Positions 46,994-59,429 of a stretch of DNA of 64,000 nucleotides are shown in pieces. The position numbers were made by a program, and so were the translations under genes. Below the pieces are notes generated by a model. It searched no databases, was not told where the DNA came from, and worked only from the letters and a program-made list of their open reading frames with translations. Source of the DNA: Dipteronia dyeriana (Eukaryota > Streptophyta > Magnoliopsida > Sapindales > Sapindaceae); NCBI GenBank assembly GCA_032871835.1, contig CM065297.1:17970098-18034097 (forward strand). Reading direction: 5' to 3'. Position 1 is the stretch's first letter; the number at the start of each line of letters is the position of its first letter.

Positions 46994-47470
46994 TGCAAAA
47001 TACCTTATGAGCTTTGGACAGGCAGAAAGCCGAGTCTAAAGCATTTTCATATTTGGGGATGTCCAGCTGAGGCAAGGCCTTACAGGCCACATGAAAGGAA
47101 ATTGGACTCTAAAACTGTGAGCAGCTATTTCATTGAATACTCTAAGCGATCAAGGGGCTATAAGTTTTATGATCCCACACTTAGGTCAATTTTTGAAACG
47201 GGAACTGTAACATTTTTAAGGATGTTGAGTTTAGGGGAAGAAATAAGGTTAGAAACATTGTCTTTGAGGAAGAATCGGTTATGATTCCTATTATTGCTTT
47301 TGACAATGTGTAGGTTTCTATACCTGTCATTGATCAAGAAACGAATCTGGATCCTCAACCAGACAATGTTGAATAACCCCCCATTCAAGATGAGGTAATT
47401 GTTCCTGATGAACAAACTCAACAACCTCAAGAACCAGTGCCATTAAGACGATCCACTAGAGAAATGAGAA
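46994..47470 (+). pseudogene. copia-E integrase C-terminal remnant
   Basis: PYELWTGRKPSLKHFHIWGC (about 46,996-47,055) and RPHERKLDSKTVSSYFIEYS, RGYKFYDPTLRSIFETG mark the end of a copia integrase. The catalytic D, D and E are all outside this remnant. Then a linker with LRRSTREMRNAI leads into RT. Frames change near 47,215. Confidence 0.82.
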
Positions 47471-48620
47471 ATGCTATTTCAGACGATTTTTTACGTATTT
47501 CTTCAGGAACATGAGGAAAACATTGGAATGATGGAAAATGATCCAGTCAACTTCTATCAAGCCATGCAGGGTTCCAACACTCAAAAGTGGATTGATGCCA
47601 TGAATGAGGAGTATAAGTCCATGCAAGACAATAAGGTTTGGGTACTTGTCCCATTACCAGAAGGTGCGAAGCCCATTGGTTGTAAATGGATATTAAAACC
47701 AAAGGGATTCGAAATTTAATGTGGAGAGGTATAAGGCTCGTCTTGTAACTCAAGGCTTTACCCAAAAGGAAAGGATTGACTATAAAAAGACTTTCTTTTT
47801 GGTTTCAACGAAAGACTCTTTAGGACAATCATGGCACTTGTTGCACATTTTGACCTTGAGCTTCATCAGATGGATGTCAAGACGGTGTTTCTCAATGGTG
47901 ACATTGACAAAATAATTTATATGGTGCAACCAGAAAACTTTGAATCGGGAGACCCAAAGAATATGGTTTGCAAATTGACAAAATCCATCTATGGACTCAA
48001 GCAAGCTTCTCGTCAGTGGTACCATAAGTTTCATCAAGTGATTATCTCGTTTGGTTTTGAGATAAACGTTGTTGATAATTTTGTGATCATAATTTCAGTG
48101 GGAGTAAGCACATATTCATGGTTTTATATGTCGATAACATACTACTTGCCACAAATGATATAAGCATGTTGCATGAAACCAAGAGATTTCTATCAAAGAA
48201 TTTTGAGATGAAAGATCTTGGTGTCGTCTCCTTTGTATTAGGGATCCAGATACAATGAGATCGCTCTCGGGGTATTCTTGGATTATCACAAAGGAGCTAT
48301 ATCGATACAGTGCTCAAAAGGTTTAGCATGCAGGACAGCAAACCAGGTGACACCCCTATCGCTAAGGGAGACAAGTTCAGTCTCAATCAGTACCCTAAAA
48401 GTAACCTTGAAGCTAAGAAAATACAGAAGATTCCCTATGCATCAGCTGTAGGGAGTATAATGTATGCTCAGGTGTGTACGCGTTCTGATATTACGTACAT
48501 TATTGGTATGTTAGGCAGATATTTAAGTAATCCTGGGATGGATCATTGGATAACAGCCAATCGAGTTCTTAGGTATTTAAAGAGAACAAAAGATTACATG
48601 CTCACATATAGGAGATCGAA
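47471..48620 (+). pseudogene. copia-E reverse transcriptase, catalytic motif mutated
   Basis: WIDAMNEEYKSMQDNKVWVL (47,587), PIGCKWILKPKG, then after a frame change RYKARLVTQGFTQKE and HQMDVKTVFLNGDID (47,870), KSIYGLKQASRQWYHKF (47,985). The YVDD box reads YVDN (LYVDNILLATND, about 48,125), so one catalytic Asp is lost. SMQDSKPGDTPIAKGDKF and YASAVGSIMYAQVCTRSD follow at 48,328-48,490. There are frame changes near 47,720, 47,830, 48,100 and 48,250. Confidence 0.87.
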
Positions 48621-49118
48621 TTGGTTTGAGATCATAGAGTATTCCGACTCCGATTATGCTGGATGCCAAGACAGTAAGAGATCCACATCATGCTACATAA
48701 CCTGTTGGCTAGTGGAGCTATTTCTTGGAGGAGTGCCAAACAGACACTCATAGCTTCTTCCACCATGGCAGCAGAGTTTGTAGTATGCTATGAGGCATCC
48801 AACCATGGAATATGGCTGTAGAATTTTATCACTAGGCTTCGCATTCTGGAGGGTGTTGAAAGACCACTCAAACTATATTGTGACAATAAATCAGCAGTGA
48901 TATATTCTAATAACAACAAGAACTCATCTAGGTCAAAGCATATTGACATTAAGTTCCTAGTTGTGAAGGAAAGAGTTTAGAGTGGACATATATCCATAGA
49001 GCACATTTGGACAAACTTCATGATAACGGATCCACTTACAAAGGGATTACCACCCAAGGTCTTTCATGAGCACACTGCTCATATAGATGTTATCTTGTGT
49101 GAGGATATCACATTATAG
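48621..49118 (+). pseudogene. copia-E RNase H, frameshifted
   Basis: YSDSDYAGCQDSKRSTS (48,640), then a frame change near 48,700, SWRSAKQTLIASSTMAAEFV, LYCDNKSAVIYSNNN and SKHIDIKFLVVKERV, ending DITL and a stop at 49,116-49,118. Two in-frame stops lie near 48,820 and 48,979. Confidence 0.85.
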
Positions 49119-49547
49119 TGGGAGTTTGTATAATTTTATATTTTATTGCTCTATATTTGATTTTGGATATACTTATGCAATTATGTATTTGGATATTTTC
49201 TAATCAGAAATAAAGTATTCGATTAATTACACTATGTTGCATTGTGTTAAGTTTTGATCTCACTAAAGAATAAAGTATGACCAGTTGGAATAGACATGTA
49301 TAGATCACATTGCATGTAATTTCCATGCTACGCATCCATGATTGATCTATGTCATTTGGTTATGCTGGTATACGTGACCATTGATGGGTTTAGTCACGCT
49401 AAATGTGATGAAAATCTCTTTGATCCTATGTCGGCATAATCAATGGACGAGATTGTTCGGATATACTCTAAAATTGTGATAGCAAAATTTTGGAGCTCAT
49501 AAAGTCATACATATTTGTAAAGTTACATATGTGGCCCTGTGGGAGAT
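49119..49547 (+). other. copia-E region between pol stop and 3' LTR
   Basis: About 430 bp non-coding AT-rich DNA, ending in the purine tract GTGGGAGAT just before the 3' LTR. Confidence 0.75.
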
Positions 49548-50083
49548 TGTTGGAAAAATTTCATCATATGGGGCCACACATGTGATTATTAAATGTGTTG
49601 TGCTGTCATTTGGTTAAGCCTAAATTAAAGTGGTCTAATTAAGATTTAAAGTATTAAGGCTTAAGGGTATAATTGTCATGGAATTAATGTGTAGATACCA
49701 GAGTGCTATTTCTAATTTGTTGAGGGGCCGAATTAGAAATAGTCAACATATAATAATTTGATTATTATATATATTTAAGGTTATGGTCCCCAAAATTACA
49801 CGATGTTTTGTTTTGTCTATATCCACATCAACATAGCAAAATAGAACTGTAGGGTTCAAGAAAGGTTGTGTTAATTTGGAAAATCACAACCCGTCCACCA
49901 ACCTCCGGCAATAGATTCAGGTACGCTTCGACTTTCTCGATTTACTTCTTTTCTCTTGAATTAACATGAGATATATTATGTATATTAGGGTTTGATTAAT
50001 CATGATATAGAAACATATTTAGGTTATTGTAATTAATTATGTGCCTTTACATGTTGTATTTGTGTTAATCGAAATTCGTTACG
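49548..50083 (+). repeat. copia-E 3' LTR
   Basis: TGTTGGAAAAATTTC at the start. Same length as the 5' LTR; followed by the ATTTC duplication. Confidence 0.9.
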
Positions 50084-50088
50084 ATTTC

Positions 50089-50818
50089 AACAGAAGTAGT
50101 CACAGTTTTCATATAAACACATAAACACAGCTAGTTTACTAAGTTTGAATTGACATTATTAGATTTTCTATACAAAATAAGTGTAAAGAATACTTAATGA
50201 ATATGTGGAGATGAGAAAATAGTGGTTTGAACTTTGAATCTTGAAGAAGATGATATTTCCAAGGAAGAAAAACACAAAAAGGAAGGTTGATTTATGGTAC
50301 CTAACTTGGCCAACTTTAATTTATTGAGAATCAAATTAATTTGTTAAAACTTGCCATTACTGGTCAATATTTGCTCTTTCTTATCTGTACTAGACCATTA
50401 ATTCTTTACAATATCCTTTATAGTTCAAGAGCTGCCCTTAGGCTCTCCTCTCACTAGGCTATATCTGTAAAGTGATTCGCTTTTTATTTACATGCATGCA
50501 TCATTATGATTTATGCATTTCATAATCAAGATTTTTTTTTTATGCAAAACAAGCATATACATATATATGTTTAGTTTGATATAATTTGTACTGAAAGTTT
50601 GCATAATAATGTTGTTAAATTAATAGGTACTTTTAGACAAATTTGTGAACTTACTTTGTTAGATTAGTCGGTAAATTAAATCTCTTATATTCGTGGAAAA
50701 ATTTAAATTTAAAACTCTTTTACACGATAAAATATATAAAAGAAGAGGATTTTGGTTTATATACATCTATATATTTCGTAATTTACATATATTTAAATGT
50801 GAATTGATGGAAAATATA
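50089..50818. other. Intergenic AT-rich DNA
   Basis: No gene, RNA or structured repeat was recognised. Confidence 0.5.
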
Positions 50819-50826
50819 TTCATTCA

Positions 50827-51491
50827 CATGGATGGACATGTGTTCGGGCCAGGGCCCCCTTAAAAAATTAAAAATAACAAAGAGAAAAAATTAAATATAT
50901 TAAAAAATTAATTTTAATTCTCAATTAAAGTAAAAGAATAATTTTTCTTCCCTTTTTCATCTTTTTATAATAATTATTATTTCTCCACGTTCTTCAAACT
51001 TGGTTCAATCTATTTATCAACATCAACATTTACATATGTTTGAGTTAATATTATGACTTTAAATATATTTTTTTGTTACTTAAAAATATATTTTATTTTG
51101 TTTTGAAATGTTAGGGTTATTGTTAAATATAGATGATGAGATTTTAGGAGTAATCCAATTCTTATTTAATCCAATTTTAAATTTACAAAATAAAGATATT
51201 ATTAAATAAATTCATTAAATTTATCAGAAAATTGTATTATAATTTTTCGAATTAATCAACCTAATATAGGAATATTGTATAATTTAATTAGTGTTCGTAT
51301 TTGCATTTCATTTTTCTCTTATAATTTAATTTAAATTTTTATAAATAAAATAAAATTTTATAACGTATTTATTTAGAATACATATTTTACGAGGACGTCT
51401 CACTATGTGATCCTAACTAGGTGATATTGATGTACAGTAAATAAAAACTAATTCTAGCCTACCTTAATCTTCGGTCCTGGTTACGTCCCTG
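50827..51491 (+). mobile_element. Non-autonomous hAT-like element, copy 1
   Basis: 665 bp. The right end CCTGGTTACGTCCCTG read backwards gives CAGGGACGTAACCAGG, which fits hAT termini; the left end is more decayed (CATGGATGGACATG). The flanks TTCATTCA (50,819-50,826) and CTCATTCA (51,492-51,499) match at 7 of 8 bases, the hAT duplication size. Much of it (about 50,940-51,490) is repeated in inverted orientation at 62,590-63,110. No protein is encoded. Confidence 0.55.
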
Positions 51492-51499
51492 CTCATTCA

Positions 51500-52447
51500 G
51501 TCCGACAATGTTCATACTCGAGCCGCTCATGCAAATACTAATTTGATAATAAAAGGTACTACTGATGCTAATACTTTTGAGAGGATGAGAGTGAACATGC
51601 CGCTAGGTAATAATGCGACAATTATGTCCTGATCAGAATACAAAATCATAAACTTAATTTATAATTATATGTAGTCTCTCTTATTTATTTATTTTCTTCT
51701 ATTTTTTAACTTCAACTGCTCTGCGTACTCTCTCTTTTCGATATTTGATTGCTTCTCCTTGAGTTTGCTAATGAATCGTGTGGGAAATTATATAGTTATG
51801 TTTTCTCTATTTAATTTTGGACGGTTTGCATTATAAAGTCGTATATATAAGCACCAGTGATTTTCCGTAATTGTTGTTTTGAAAGAAAAAAATTGACTTT
51901 TCTAATGACCAAGTTTTTGATTAATGATGACGACTGGTGTAACGAGAGAAATGGAACAGTTGAATCAATCATGCATGGCTTATGGCTATTATATAATCAT
52001 TCGAGCAATTAAATATATCAATGGTGGGAAACTAAGCGTGCTAGTTATATATAATATCAGACCAACATCTAATGTGACTCAGTGATAAAATATCTCTCGA
52101 GTCGCTATCCTAAGGTGTATAAATATATATATATATTATATAATATCAGATAAATTCTAATTATTTTTATTCCATTTTGTTTTTCTTTTTCATTTTCAAT
52201 CCATTATATAAACTCTTCTTCCTGAATTGCAAATAAATATCGAATACAACTCAATATATATAGAGAGAGAAGAAGTTAATACAAAGACTTATAAAATTGT
52301 TGAGACAAAGGTCAAACTATCCTCCATGTGGAACAGGGTGGTTTGAACAAGCAACAATGACAACGAAGCATCCAAATTACACATTAATTTACCAATAACA
52401 TAATCCAAACATCGTTGAAAACCATCATCTTATAATTGATGTAACTA
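51500..52447. other. Intergenic AT-rich DNA
   Basis: Nothing recognised beyond AT-rich simple stretches, such as TATATATATATATTATATAATATCA near 52,120-52,150 in part. Confidence 0.5.
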
Positions 52448-52455
52448 TATATATG

Positions 52456-53408
52456 CAGTGACGGATCTAGAAATTTTAATGAGGTGGAACACTTGAACAA
52501 ACTAAAAATTATATAAAAAAATAATACAAATTTTTAAATCATAATAAAATGTGTATTTTTATACACAAAAAATGATAATATAATGATTTTTTTTTAAAAA
52601 AAAAATTAATCTTACATAAAAAAGAACTAAATAATCTTACATAAAAAAGAACTAAAAGTAAGAAATACAATATTATAAAAATAAATAATAACAAGAAAAA
52701 CAACATAAACAATGAAAATTATAATATTTATTCTTAAAAAAATAAAATATAGTTTCATATTAAAAAAAATTGTTTTGTATTTATAATGAATCCACTTTAA
52801 ATTTATATAAAAATAATTGATTAATAAATATTACGATAAATGTTTTTAATTTTTTTATTCTTCTAATTATTGATTCTAAATCAATTAAAATGATAAAATA
52901 AAGAAAAATATGAATGATAAAATAAAATGATATATGAAATATTTTAAAATAATAAATTGAAATTTGATATTTTAGGTTTATCGATGTGATGTGTTAGTTA
53001 TGACGAACTAAAAATAATAGATATAAAAAAACAAATTTAATAATAGATAATTTACTATATAATAAAATTGAATTAAGTAAACCACAAATTAAGGGTAGAT
53101 AGAAATTTAACAATGATGGAAAAAAAGAAAATTGATTATTTTGTTATAGAAGAAGACGGAAATTTGAGAAAGGAATTGAAAAAGATCGTAAAATAAAAAT
53201 AAATATTAAAAAGCACGTTTATTTTACTTGTATTGAGAAATGAACCATTGATTTCCATGGGTAAAATGAAGAAAACGTACAAAATGTGCTGATTACATAT
53301 TGTGTTATTTGTAATATACATAAATATATAAACATAAAATCTGTTTTTTAAAAAATAAATTAAAGTGGGGTACGTACTCCACCTGATCTCCACGTAGATC
53401 CGCCTCTG
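52456..53408. mobile_element. Non-autonomous hAT element
   Basis: 953 bp, flanked by exact 8-bp TATATATG copies at 52,448-52,455 and 53,409-53,416. The ends are inverted repeats: CAGTGACGGATCTA on the left and CAGAGGCGGATCTA (reverse complement) on the right, two mismatches in 14. The interior is very AT-rich and has no transposase. Confidence 0.85.
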
Positions 53409-53416
53409 TATATATG

Positions 53417-54411
53417 ATTTTTCTTCTCTAGTATTATATGTATAGACTAGTACTGGACCACAATTATCTTTACTAGCTATATCTTTCAGTACTGGAAATA
53501 TATATATATGAAAAGAAAAAACAAAATTGGGTCGGCCAAGCTATATAGGTTTGTTTTTAAGTGTGAGATTAATATATAATTAATTGAGGGGGATGGGGCC
53601 ATGTAATATCGTTTCCTTTTTGTCCATAAAAAACTGCAAGTCTTTTTGGGATGTTAATTAAAGTGCAATGGATTGAGACCAGATTATTTGTTGATAAAAA
53701 GGTATATTGATCATGACTCTAAAGACACTAAAGAAGCATGTGAATCAATCTCTCCTTCTCTCTCTCTCTCTCTATATATATACCAACAATATATATAACC
53801 CTTGTCGGTAGACCTGTCAAAATTTTACACAATTCAAACTCATTCGAAAATAGCGGTTGGTGGATCTAGTTTATCAGATTGGGTTGTTAATGGATCAATT
53901 CATTAAAACACGAAATATAATGGGTCGGTTTTGGGTTCACCCTGAAAAAAATCGTTAATTTCATAACCTGTTAATATAAAGATTTTTTTAAATGTGTTTA
54001 TGAAAGTTATTACAAAAATCTTAAGTTATGAGATTTATATATATATATATAAAATCTAAACAATTATGGTTAGAATATATTTGACTAATTAAAAACTTTT
54101 TGAAAGAATATATTTTTTGAAATAAGAAAAGTTCATAAATTTTATCAATTTCAAAATTATAAACTCTAAAACTAAAAATTAATTATATTACAATATTATA
54201 ACCCTAACCCTAAAATACTCTTCAACTTTCTTGAAAATAATTACCGTCAATTCGATCTTAGTAAATTCATTTAGCTATGTTTTCTTTCTTTTATTTTGTA
54301 TAACTTCGGTGCCACTATTTCATGCAACGTAACTTAAAGACTTTAAATTTATTTGACAATTGATATTTGATATTCTAAAACCAACATGTTTCTTAACAAT
54401 TTTTTCTAAAC

Positions 54412-54452
<41 letters not shown>

Positions 54453-54582
54453 CCTTTTTTACAAATATATTCTCTTCAATATGTATATTTTTTTGTTATA
54501 TAAACAATATATCATCCTAATTAATAAGTAAAATTTTTAATGTAAAATTAAATATTTATACTTATTAAATACCGAGTATGTT
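53417..54582. other. Intergenic AT-rich DNA with microsatellites
   Basis: A (CT)n run at about 53,749-53,773 and a (TA)n run at about 54,416-54,450. No gene is seen. Confidence 0.6.
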
Positions 54583-54587
54583 AGGTG

Positions 54588-55350
54588 TGACACGGGAGTG
54601 TGCCATTGCATGACCTCGGTTCAAGACACAAGTGGAATTCAAATTCTCACTTTAATTTGTTAAACATCAGGTCATGTTCGAGGGGCAATTGGGAGACTTC
54701 ATAACTTTTGTTTCCGGAAGAATTAGCTGATGTACCTTATGTCATTGGAAAGATCAGCCTCTCAACTTCAAAATTGCTCTTTGAATTATATCATTTGGAG
54801 GTTGTAAGAAGGAGTTATCACTATTTTTATTTTCAAGGTTCAGCAGACAACAATTACAGAATTTTAAGATTCCAGCTTTAATGTCTTTAATTTCTCAAGT
54901 TTCCAATGTTTTGAATTATGTTATCATATTTTATTTTTGTCCTTTTCTTTGCATGGAGGGTTGTTCCATGTTTAGGCTTTATAATGAGCATCTATCCTTG
55001 TAAAATAAGTTAATCAATATTGAATTTCAGAATACTATCTCTTTGAGATTTTATCTTCCAACTCTTTATCTCTTTGGTGGATTTTCATTGAGTGGTGAGT
55101 TTATCGTTGGTTCTATATCCTTGGCTGGTTACGAGGGTGGTGTTTTGGTATCCCTTTAGATTAGTCTTGGTGGTGAGCCGTTTCAACTAGTTTACTAAGG
55201 GTGGTGGTATCGGTATCCCTTGGGAAATTAGTTAATCTATCTTTATTTGTTCTTGTGTGAAACAGACTGGTTTGTGTGTTCCTCTTGTGCGTGGGCTGTC
55301 CGTGAGGGTGTTTGACGTCGGTGGTTATTCTTTAGGGCTGTTTGGCACCA
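54588..55350 (+). repeat. gypsy-F 5' LTR
   Basis: TGACACGGGAGTGTG at the start and TTTGGCACCA at the end, 763 bp. Confidence 0.92.
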
Positions 55351-55374
55351 GATTTGGTATCAGAGCAAAGAACA

Positions 55375-56295
55375 ATGGTGAGTCGTCGTTATCGTGCACC
55401 AACTAGCGAAGAACAATCAACTCCTCAAGTGTATCAACAGAACATTATTATGGATGATTTGAGGCAACAAATCCATCATCTCCAGAAACGTTTGCATCTC
55501 TACAAGAATCGCGGTCATGATGAGAATGAAGGATCTGAAAATGATGATGATGATGTTAATCCTTTCCATCAAACACGCAGCCATGATTCTTATGATAGTA
55601 CTCATCCTCATCCACGTGATTTGAGATTTTATGGGTATAGAGAACATGATACTCAACAAGGTTTCAATGCCAAAGTAGAGATTTCAGAGTTTGAAGGGAA
55701 GATGCAACCAGACGAGTTCGTAGAGTGGCTGAATACGGTAGATTGTATCTTTGATTATTAAGATATGCCTAAGAACAAGAAGGTAAATCTTGTTGCCATC
55801 AAGCTTAGGAAGCATGCATCATTTTGGTGGGAGAATCTTAAGAGGCAACGAGAAAGAGAAGGGAGAAGTAGGATCGTTACATGGGAAAAGATGAAGAAAG
55901 AGTTGAAGAGGAAACACCTTTCAGATAATTATCGGCATGACGCTTTCTTGAAGATACACAACTTTTGATAAAAAGACCTTTCAGTTGCGGAGTATATTGC
56001 TGAGTTTGATAATCTCAGGTTGAAGGAGGACGTAGCGGAGCCAGAAGAACAGTCCATTGAGCGTTATCTTGGTGGTTTAAATTATAAGATTTCTAATGTG
56101 GTGCAGCTATAACCATATTGGAGTCTTAATGATGTGTGTAAGCTTGCTCTTACGGTGGAGAAGCAATAAAAAGAGATATGTAGCAGGGGATCTAAATATG
56201 GTTCGAGGGAAGGTTTTGCCAATAAAGGAAGCACTTCAAATTCCAAGCCTACTGCATCAAACAAGACCAATACAAAAGCTTCAACATCAAATGGG
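55375..56295 (+). pseudogene. gypsy-F gag, degenerate
   Basis: ATG at 55,375 (MVSRRYRAPTSEEQ) lies shortly after the primer binding site. The front part has an acidic stretch (ENDDDDVNP). The Retrotrans_gag core is ISEFEGKMQPDEFVEWLNTV then a stop at 55,759, KKVNLVAIKLRKHASFWWEN, and in later frames SVAEYIAEFDNLRLK and IERYLGGLN (55,980-56,080). Stops at 55,759 and 55,966 and frame changes near 56,110 inactivate it. A zinc knuckle remnant, CFKWQGFGHIASEC, is at about 56,355-56,400, with the second Cys changed to Trp. Confidence 0.85.
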
Positions 56296-56301
56296 GAAGG
56301 C

Positions 56302-57212
56302 GTGGTGTCTAAGCAACAACAACAACCTAGTTTTTTAATACCAATTCATGTAGGTGTTTCAAGTGGCAAGGGTTTGGACATATTGCTTCCGAGTGTCCAA
56401 ATCGCAAGATCGTTTCATTGGTTGAAGGCTACATATTTGAAAGAAATTGAGCTTGAGAATGAAGACGTTGTGGAAGACGTGACTTATAGAGATAATGGAG
56501 CTTCTCTAGTCATTAATAGGAGTTTGAGTGTGGTTAGAGAGGAAGAGGAGGATTGGGTGAGAAAGAATGTGTTCCATACCAAGTACACTTCTCATGGCAA
56601 TGTGTGTGTTGTGATTATTGATAATGGCAGTTTTGATAATGTAGTGTCTTCTTATATGGTTGACAAATTAGACCTCAAAACAGTGCAACACCCACATCCC
56701 TACAAACTTTCATGGCTTCAAAAGGACAACGAGATTAAGGTGAATAAACGTTGCCTTGTTTCTTTTTCAATTGGTAAAAATTATAGAGATGAAGTTTGGT
56801 GTGATGTAGCCCCTATGAATGCATGTCATTTACTACTAGGGAGGCCTTGGCATTATGACAGGCATGTGTTGTATGATGGTTTTAAACACATGTACTCTTT
56901 TGTTAAAGATGGTTGTAAGATTGTGTTAGGTCCTAGTAGACCAGAGATTTCCAAACCTTCTAAAGGAGAGGGAAATAGCTTGCTTACTCTATTTAAATGT
57001 AGGAGAGAGTTGATGCAAGGGGGTGAAGTGTATGTGATGGTTGGGGTGGAAGAAAATGAGGGCAACAATGATCCTCCGCTAATTATGAAGACTATTCTTG
57101 AAGAATATTTTGATGTGGTTCCGGATGAGTTACCATCTGGTTTACCACCATTAAGAGACATTGCATTGATTTTGTTCCGGGTGCAACACTTTAGAACAAA
57201 ACAGCTTATCGA
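56302..57212 (+). pseudogene. gypsy-F protease region
   Basis: Open for over 300 codons. VCVVIIDNGSFDNVVSSYM (about 56,605-56,660) is the aspartic protease box; the usual Asp-Ser/Thr-Gly reads Asp-Asn-Gly, so it may be inactive. CHLLLGRPWHYDRHVLYDGF (56,825) is the conserved downstream motif. The end runs into the RT linker (EEYFDVVPDELPSGLPPLRDI) and a frame change at about 57,170. Confidence 0.88.
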
Positions 57213-58400
57213 ATGAGTCCTAAAGAGCATGAAGAGTTGCAACGTCAAGTGGATGAATTGTTAGCCAAGAGAATGGTGAGGGAAAGTATGAGTCCTTGTG
57301 CAGTACCAGCTCTTTTGGTACCTAAGAAAGATGGTTTGTGGCGCATGTGCATTGATACCAGGGTTATGAACAAGATAACAATTGATTATCGCTTTTCGAT
57401 TACAAGGCTTGATGATTTGCTTGATCAACTTCAAGAGGCAGCAATCTTTTCAGAGATTGATCTACGGAGCGGTTACCATCATATCAAAATAAGACAAGGA
57501 TATGAGTGCAAGACAACCTTCAAGACTAGAGATGGCCTCTATGAGTGGATGGTGATGCCATTTGAGTTATCTAACGCTCCTAGCACTTCATGAGATTCAT
57601 GAACCACATCCTTAAACCTTGCATTGGGCACTTTATTGTTGTTTATTTTGACGATATTCTTGTGCACAACAGAGATGAGGGGGAGCATTTGAACCATTTA
57701 CAACAGCTCTTTGACATTTTGAGAGAGTAGAAGCTCTATAGAAATTTGAATAAATGCAAGTTCTTTATGGAGAGCCTAATTTTCTTAGGGTATGTAGTAT
57801 CTAAAGATGGAATTGAGATGGATCCTAGCAAGGTGGAAGCTATTATGAGTCGGTCTGTGCCAAAGACACTCCGTGACATCCATAGTTTTCATGGACTTGC
57901 TACTTTTTACCGACGTTTTATCAACGGGTTCAGTTTTATTGTGGATCCTGTCATTGAGTGCTTGAAAGGGAATAGTTTCAACTGGACAAAAGAGGCTAGA
58001 AGAAGCTTTGAGCTGATCAACAGAAATGACTCACCACCGAAGCCATAATCCTATCACTTCCAGATTTTACAAAGGTGTTTGAAGTTGAGTGTGATGCTTC
58101 AAATGAGGGTATTGGTGCTGTTCTAAGTTAAGAAGGAAAGCTGATTGCATTCTTTAGTGAGAAGCTGAACAACTCTTGCAAGAAATACTCTACTTATGAC
58201 AAGGAGTTCTACGCAATTTATAGAGCTTTGAGTCATTGGAGTCAATATCTTCTTGCTAAACCATTTGTTCTTTATTCGGATCATGCAACCTTAAAGTTCA
58301 TCAACAGCCAACACTAGCTCAATCGAAGACATGTAGTATGGGTGGAAATTCTTCAACATTACAACTTCACAATTAAGCACAAAACAGGTGTTCAAAATGT
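57213..58400 (+). pseudogene. gypsy-F reverse transcriptase and RNase H
   Basis: [19 protein letters not shown] (57,207), [33 protein letters not shown] (57,450) and [11 protein letters not shown] with a stop at 57,591, then an intact FDD box (VVYFDDILVH, about 57,640). FLGYVVSKDGIEMDPSKVEAI (57,780) and FYRRFINGFSFI follow. RNase H starts near 58,080 (VEVECDAS-like, then stop) and has STYDKEFYAIYRAL and LYSDHATLKFI (58,270). There are frame changes or stops near 57,590, 57,728, 58,048, 58,128 and 58,316. Confidence 0.9.
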
Positions 58401-59429
58401 GGTGGCTGATGCTTTGAGTATGAAACATTCCTTGATATCTACAATGGAAGTTAAAGTGGTGGGGTTTGAAATCCTGAAAGAATTGTATGCAGATGATCCA
58501 TACTTTGGTAGCATTTGGAAAAAGTGTGAAAAGGGTCCGTTTGAGCCATTTTTAAGGCATAATGGGTATTTATTCAAGACCAATCGTTTGTGTGTACCAC
58601 TATGTTCACTTCGGCAATCCATTATTATGGAAGCTCATGACAGTGGGATAGGTGGTCATTTCAGGAGAGACAAGACTCTTGCTCTTGAGGAAGAAAAGTT
58701 TTATTGGCCTAAGATGATGAGAGATGTAGATAGACATGTGCATCAATGTAGGGTATGTCATGTGGCGAAGACTCATGGGCAAAATACGGGGTTGTAAATC
58801 TTTTGAGGTGTTATGTGGAAAAAAAAAATTAGGCAATGGGATTTGGTCTTACCTCAAATCGAGTTTGCTTACAATTGCTCAAAAAGCTAAAGCATTAATC
58901 ATAGCCTGTTTGAGGTGGTGTATGGTAAGAATCCTATCAACCCTTTGGATTTGGTTCCCATTGGTTATATCAAAGATTTTGTGGAGATGTTGAAGCTAGA
59001 GCAAAAGAGATCAAGAAATTGCATGCTCAAGTTTGAGAGAAGATTGTGAAACAGAATGAGAAGTACAAGAATACTAAGAATAATCACCGTAAGCATGTTG
59101 AGTTCAAGGAAGGAGATTTGGTGTGGATTCATTTTAGTCAAAATTGTTTCCCAAAAGGAAAATATAGTAAGCTAAAGCCTAGAGTTGATGGTCCTTTCAA
59201 TATACTTCAACGCATTGGAGAAAATGCATACAAGATCGAGTTACCATAGTTTTATGGTGTGTCACCAACTTTCATTGTAGCTGATTTGTCTCTTTATCAT
59301 GGTGATGTTAGCATTTCAGACTTGAGGTCAAATCTTTTCCAACCTGAGGAGATTGACACGGGAGTGTGCCATTGCATGACCTCGGCTCAAGACACAAGGG
59401 GAATTCAAATTCTCACTTTAATTTGTTAA
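58401..59429 (+). pseudogene. gypsy-F integrase, core deleted, frame runs into 3' LTR
   Basis: The zinc domain is complete (GIGGHFRRDKTL, then HQCRVCHVAK, to about 58,775). Right after KTHGQNTGL and a stop (58,795) the sequence continues with a part that lies beyond the second Asp (IEFAYN-like and PINPLDLVPIG in broken frames, 58,850-58,960). At least the first and second catalytic Asp are thus missing. The C-terminal part (59,046-59,249) has FKEGDLVWIHF and KLKPRVDGPFNILQRIGENAYKIELP, the GPF/Y motif. After one stop at 59,248 the same frame reads ADLSLYHGDVSISDLRSNLFQPE and passes 25 codons into the 3' LTR, to a TAA at 59,427-59,429. Confidence 0.85.

Larger units (their letters stand above)
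43909..50083 (+). mobile_element. copia-E: Ty1/copia element with 536-bp LTRs, internally deleted
   Basis: Flanked by ATTTC at 43,904-43,908 and 50,084-50,088. LTRs of equal length (536 bp) differ at roughly 37 positions by eye (about 7%). Between them lie a 1.9-kb leader, gag, the C-terminal end of integrase, RT and RNase H. The protease and most of the integrase are deleted, so this is a defective copy. The 3' LTR ends TTACG instead of TTACA. Confidence 0.92.

Noticed and set aside
53136..53393. 85-codon open frame in the hAT element
   Set aside because: Phe/Ile/Tyr-rich by AT content; no hAT transposase motif.
54196..54212. Telomere-like CCCTAACCCTAAA
   Set aside because: Only two units; too short for an interstitial telomere tract.
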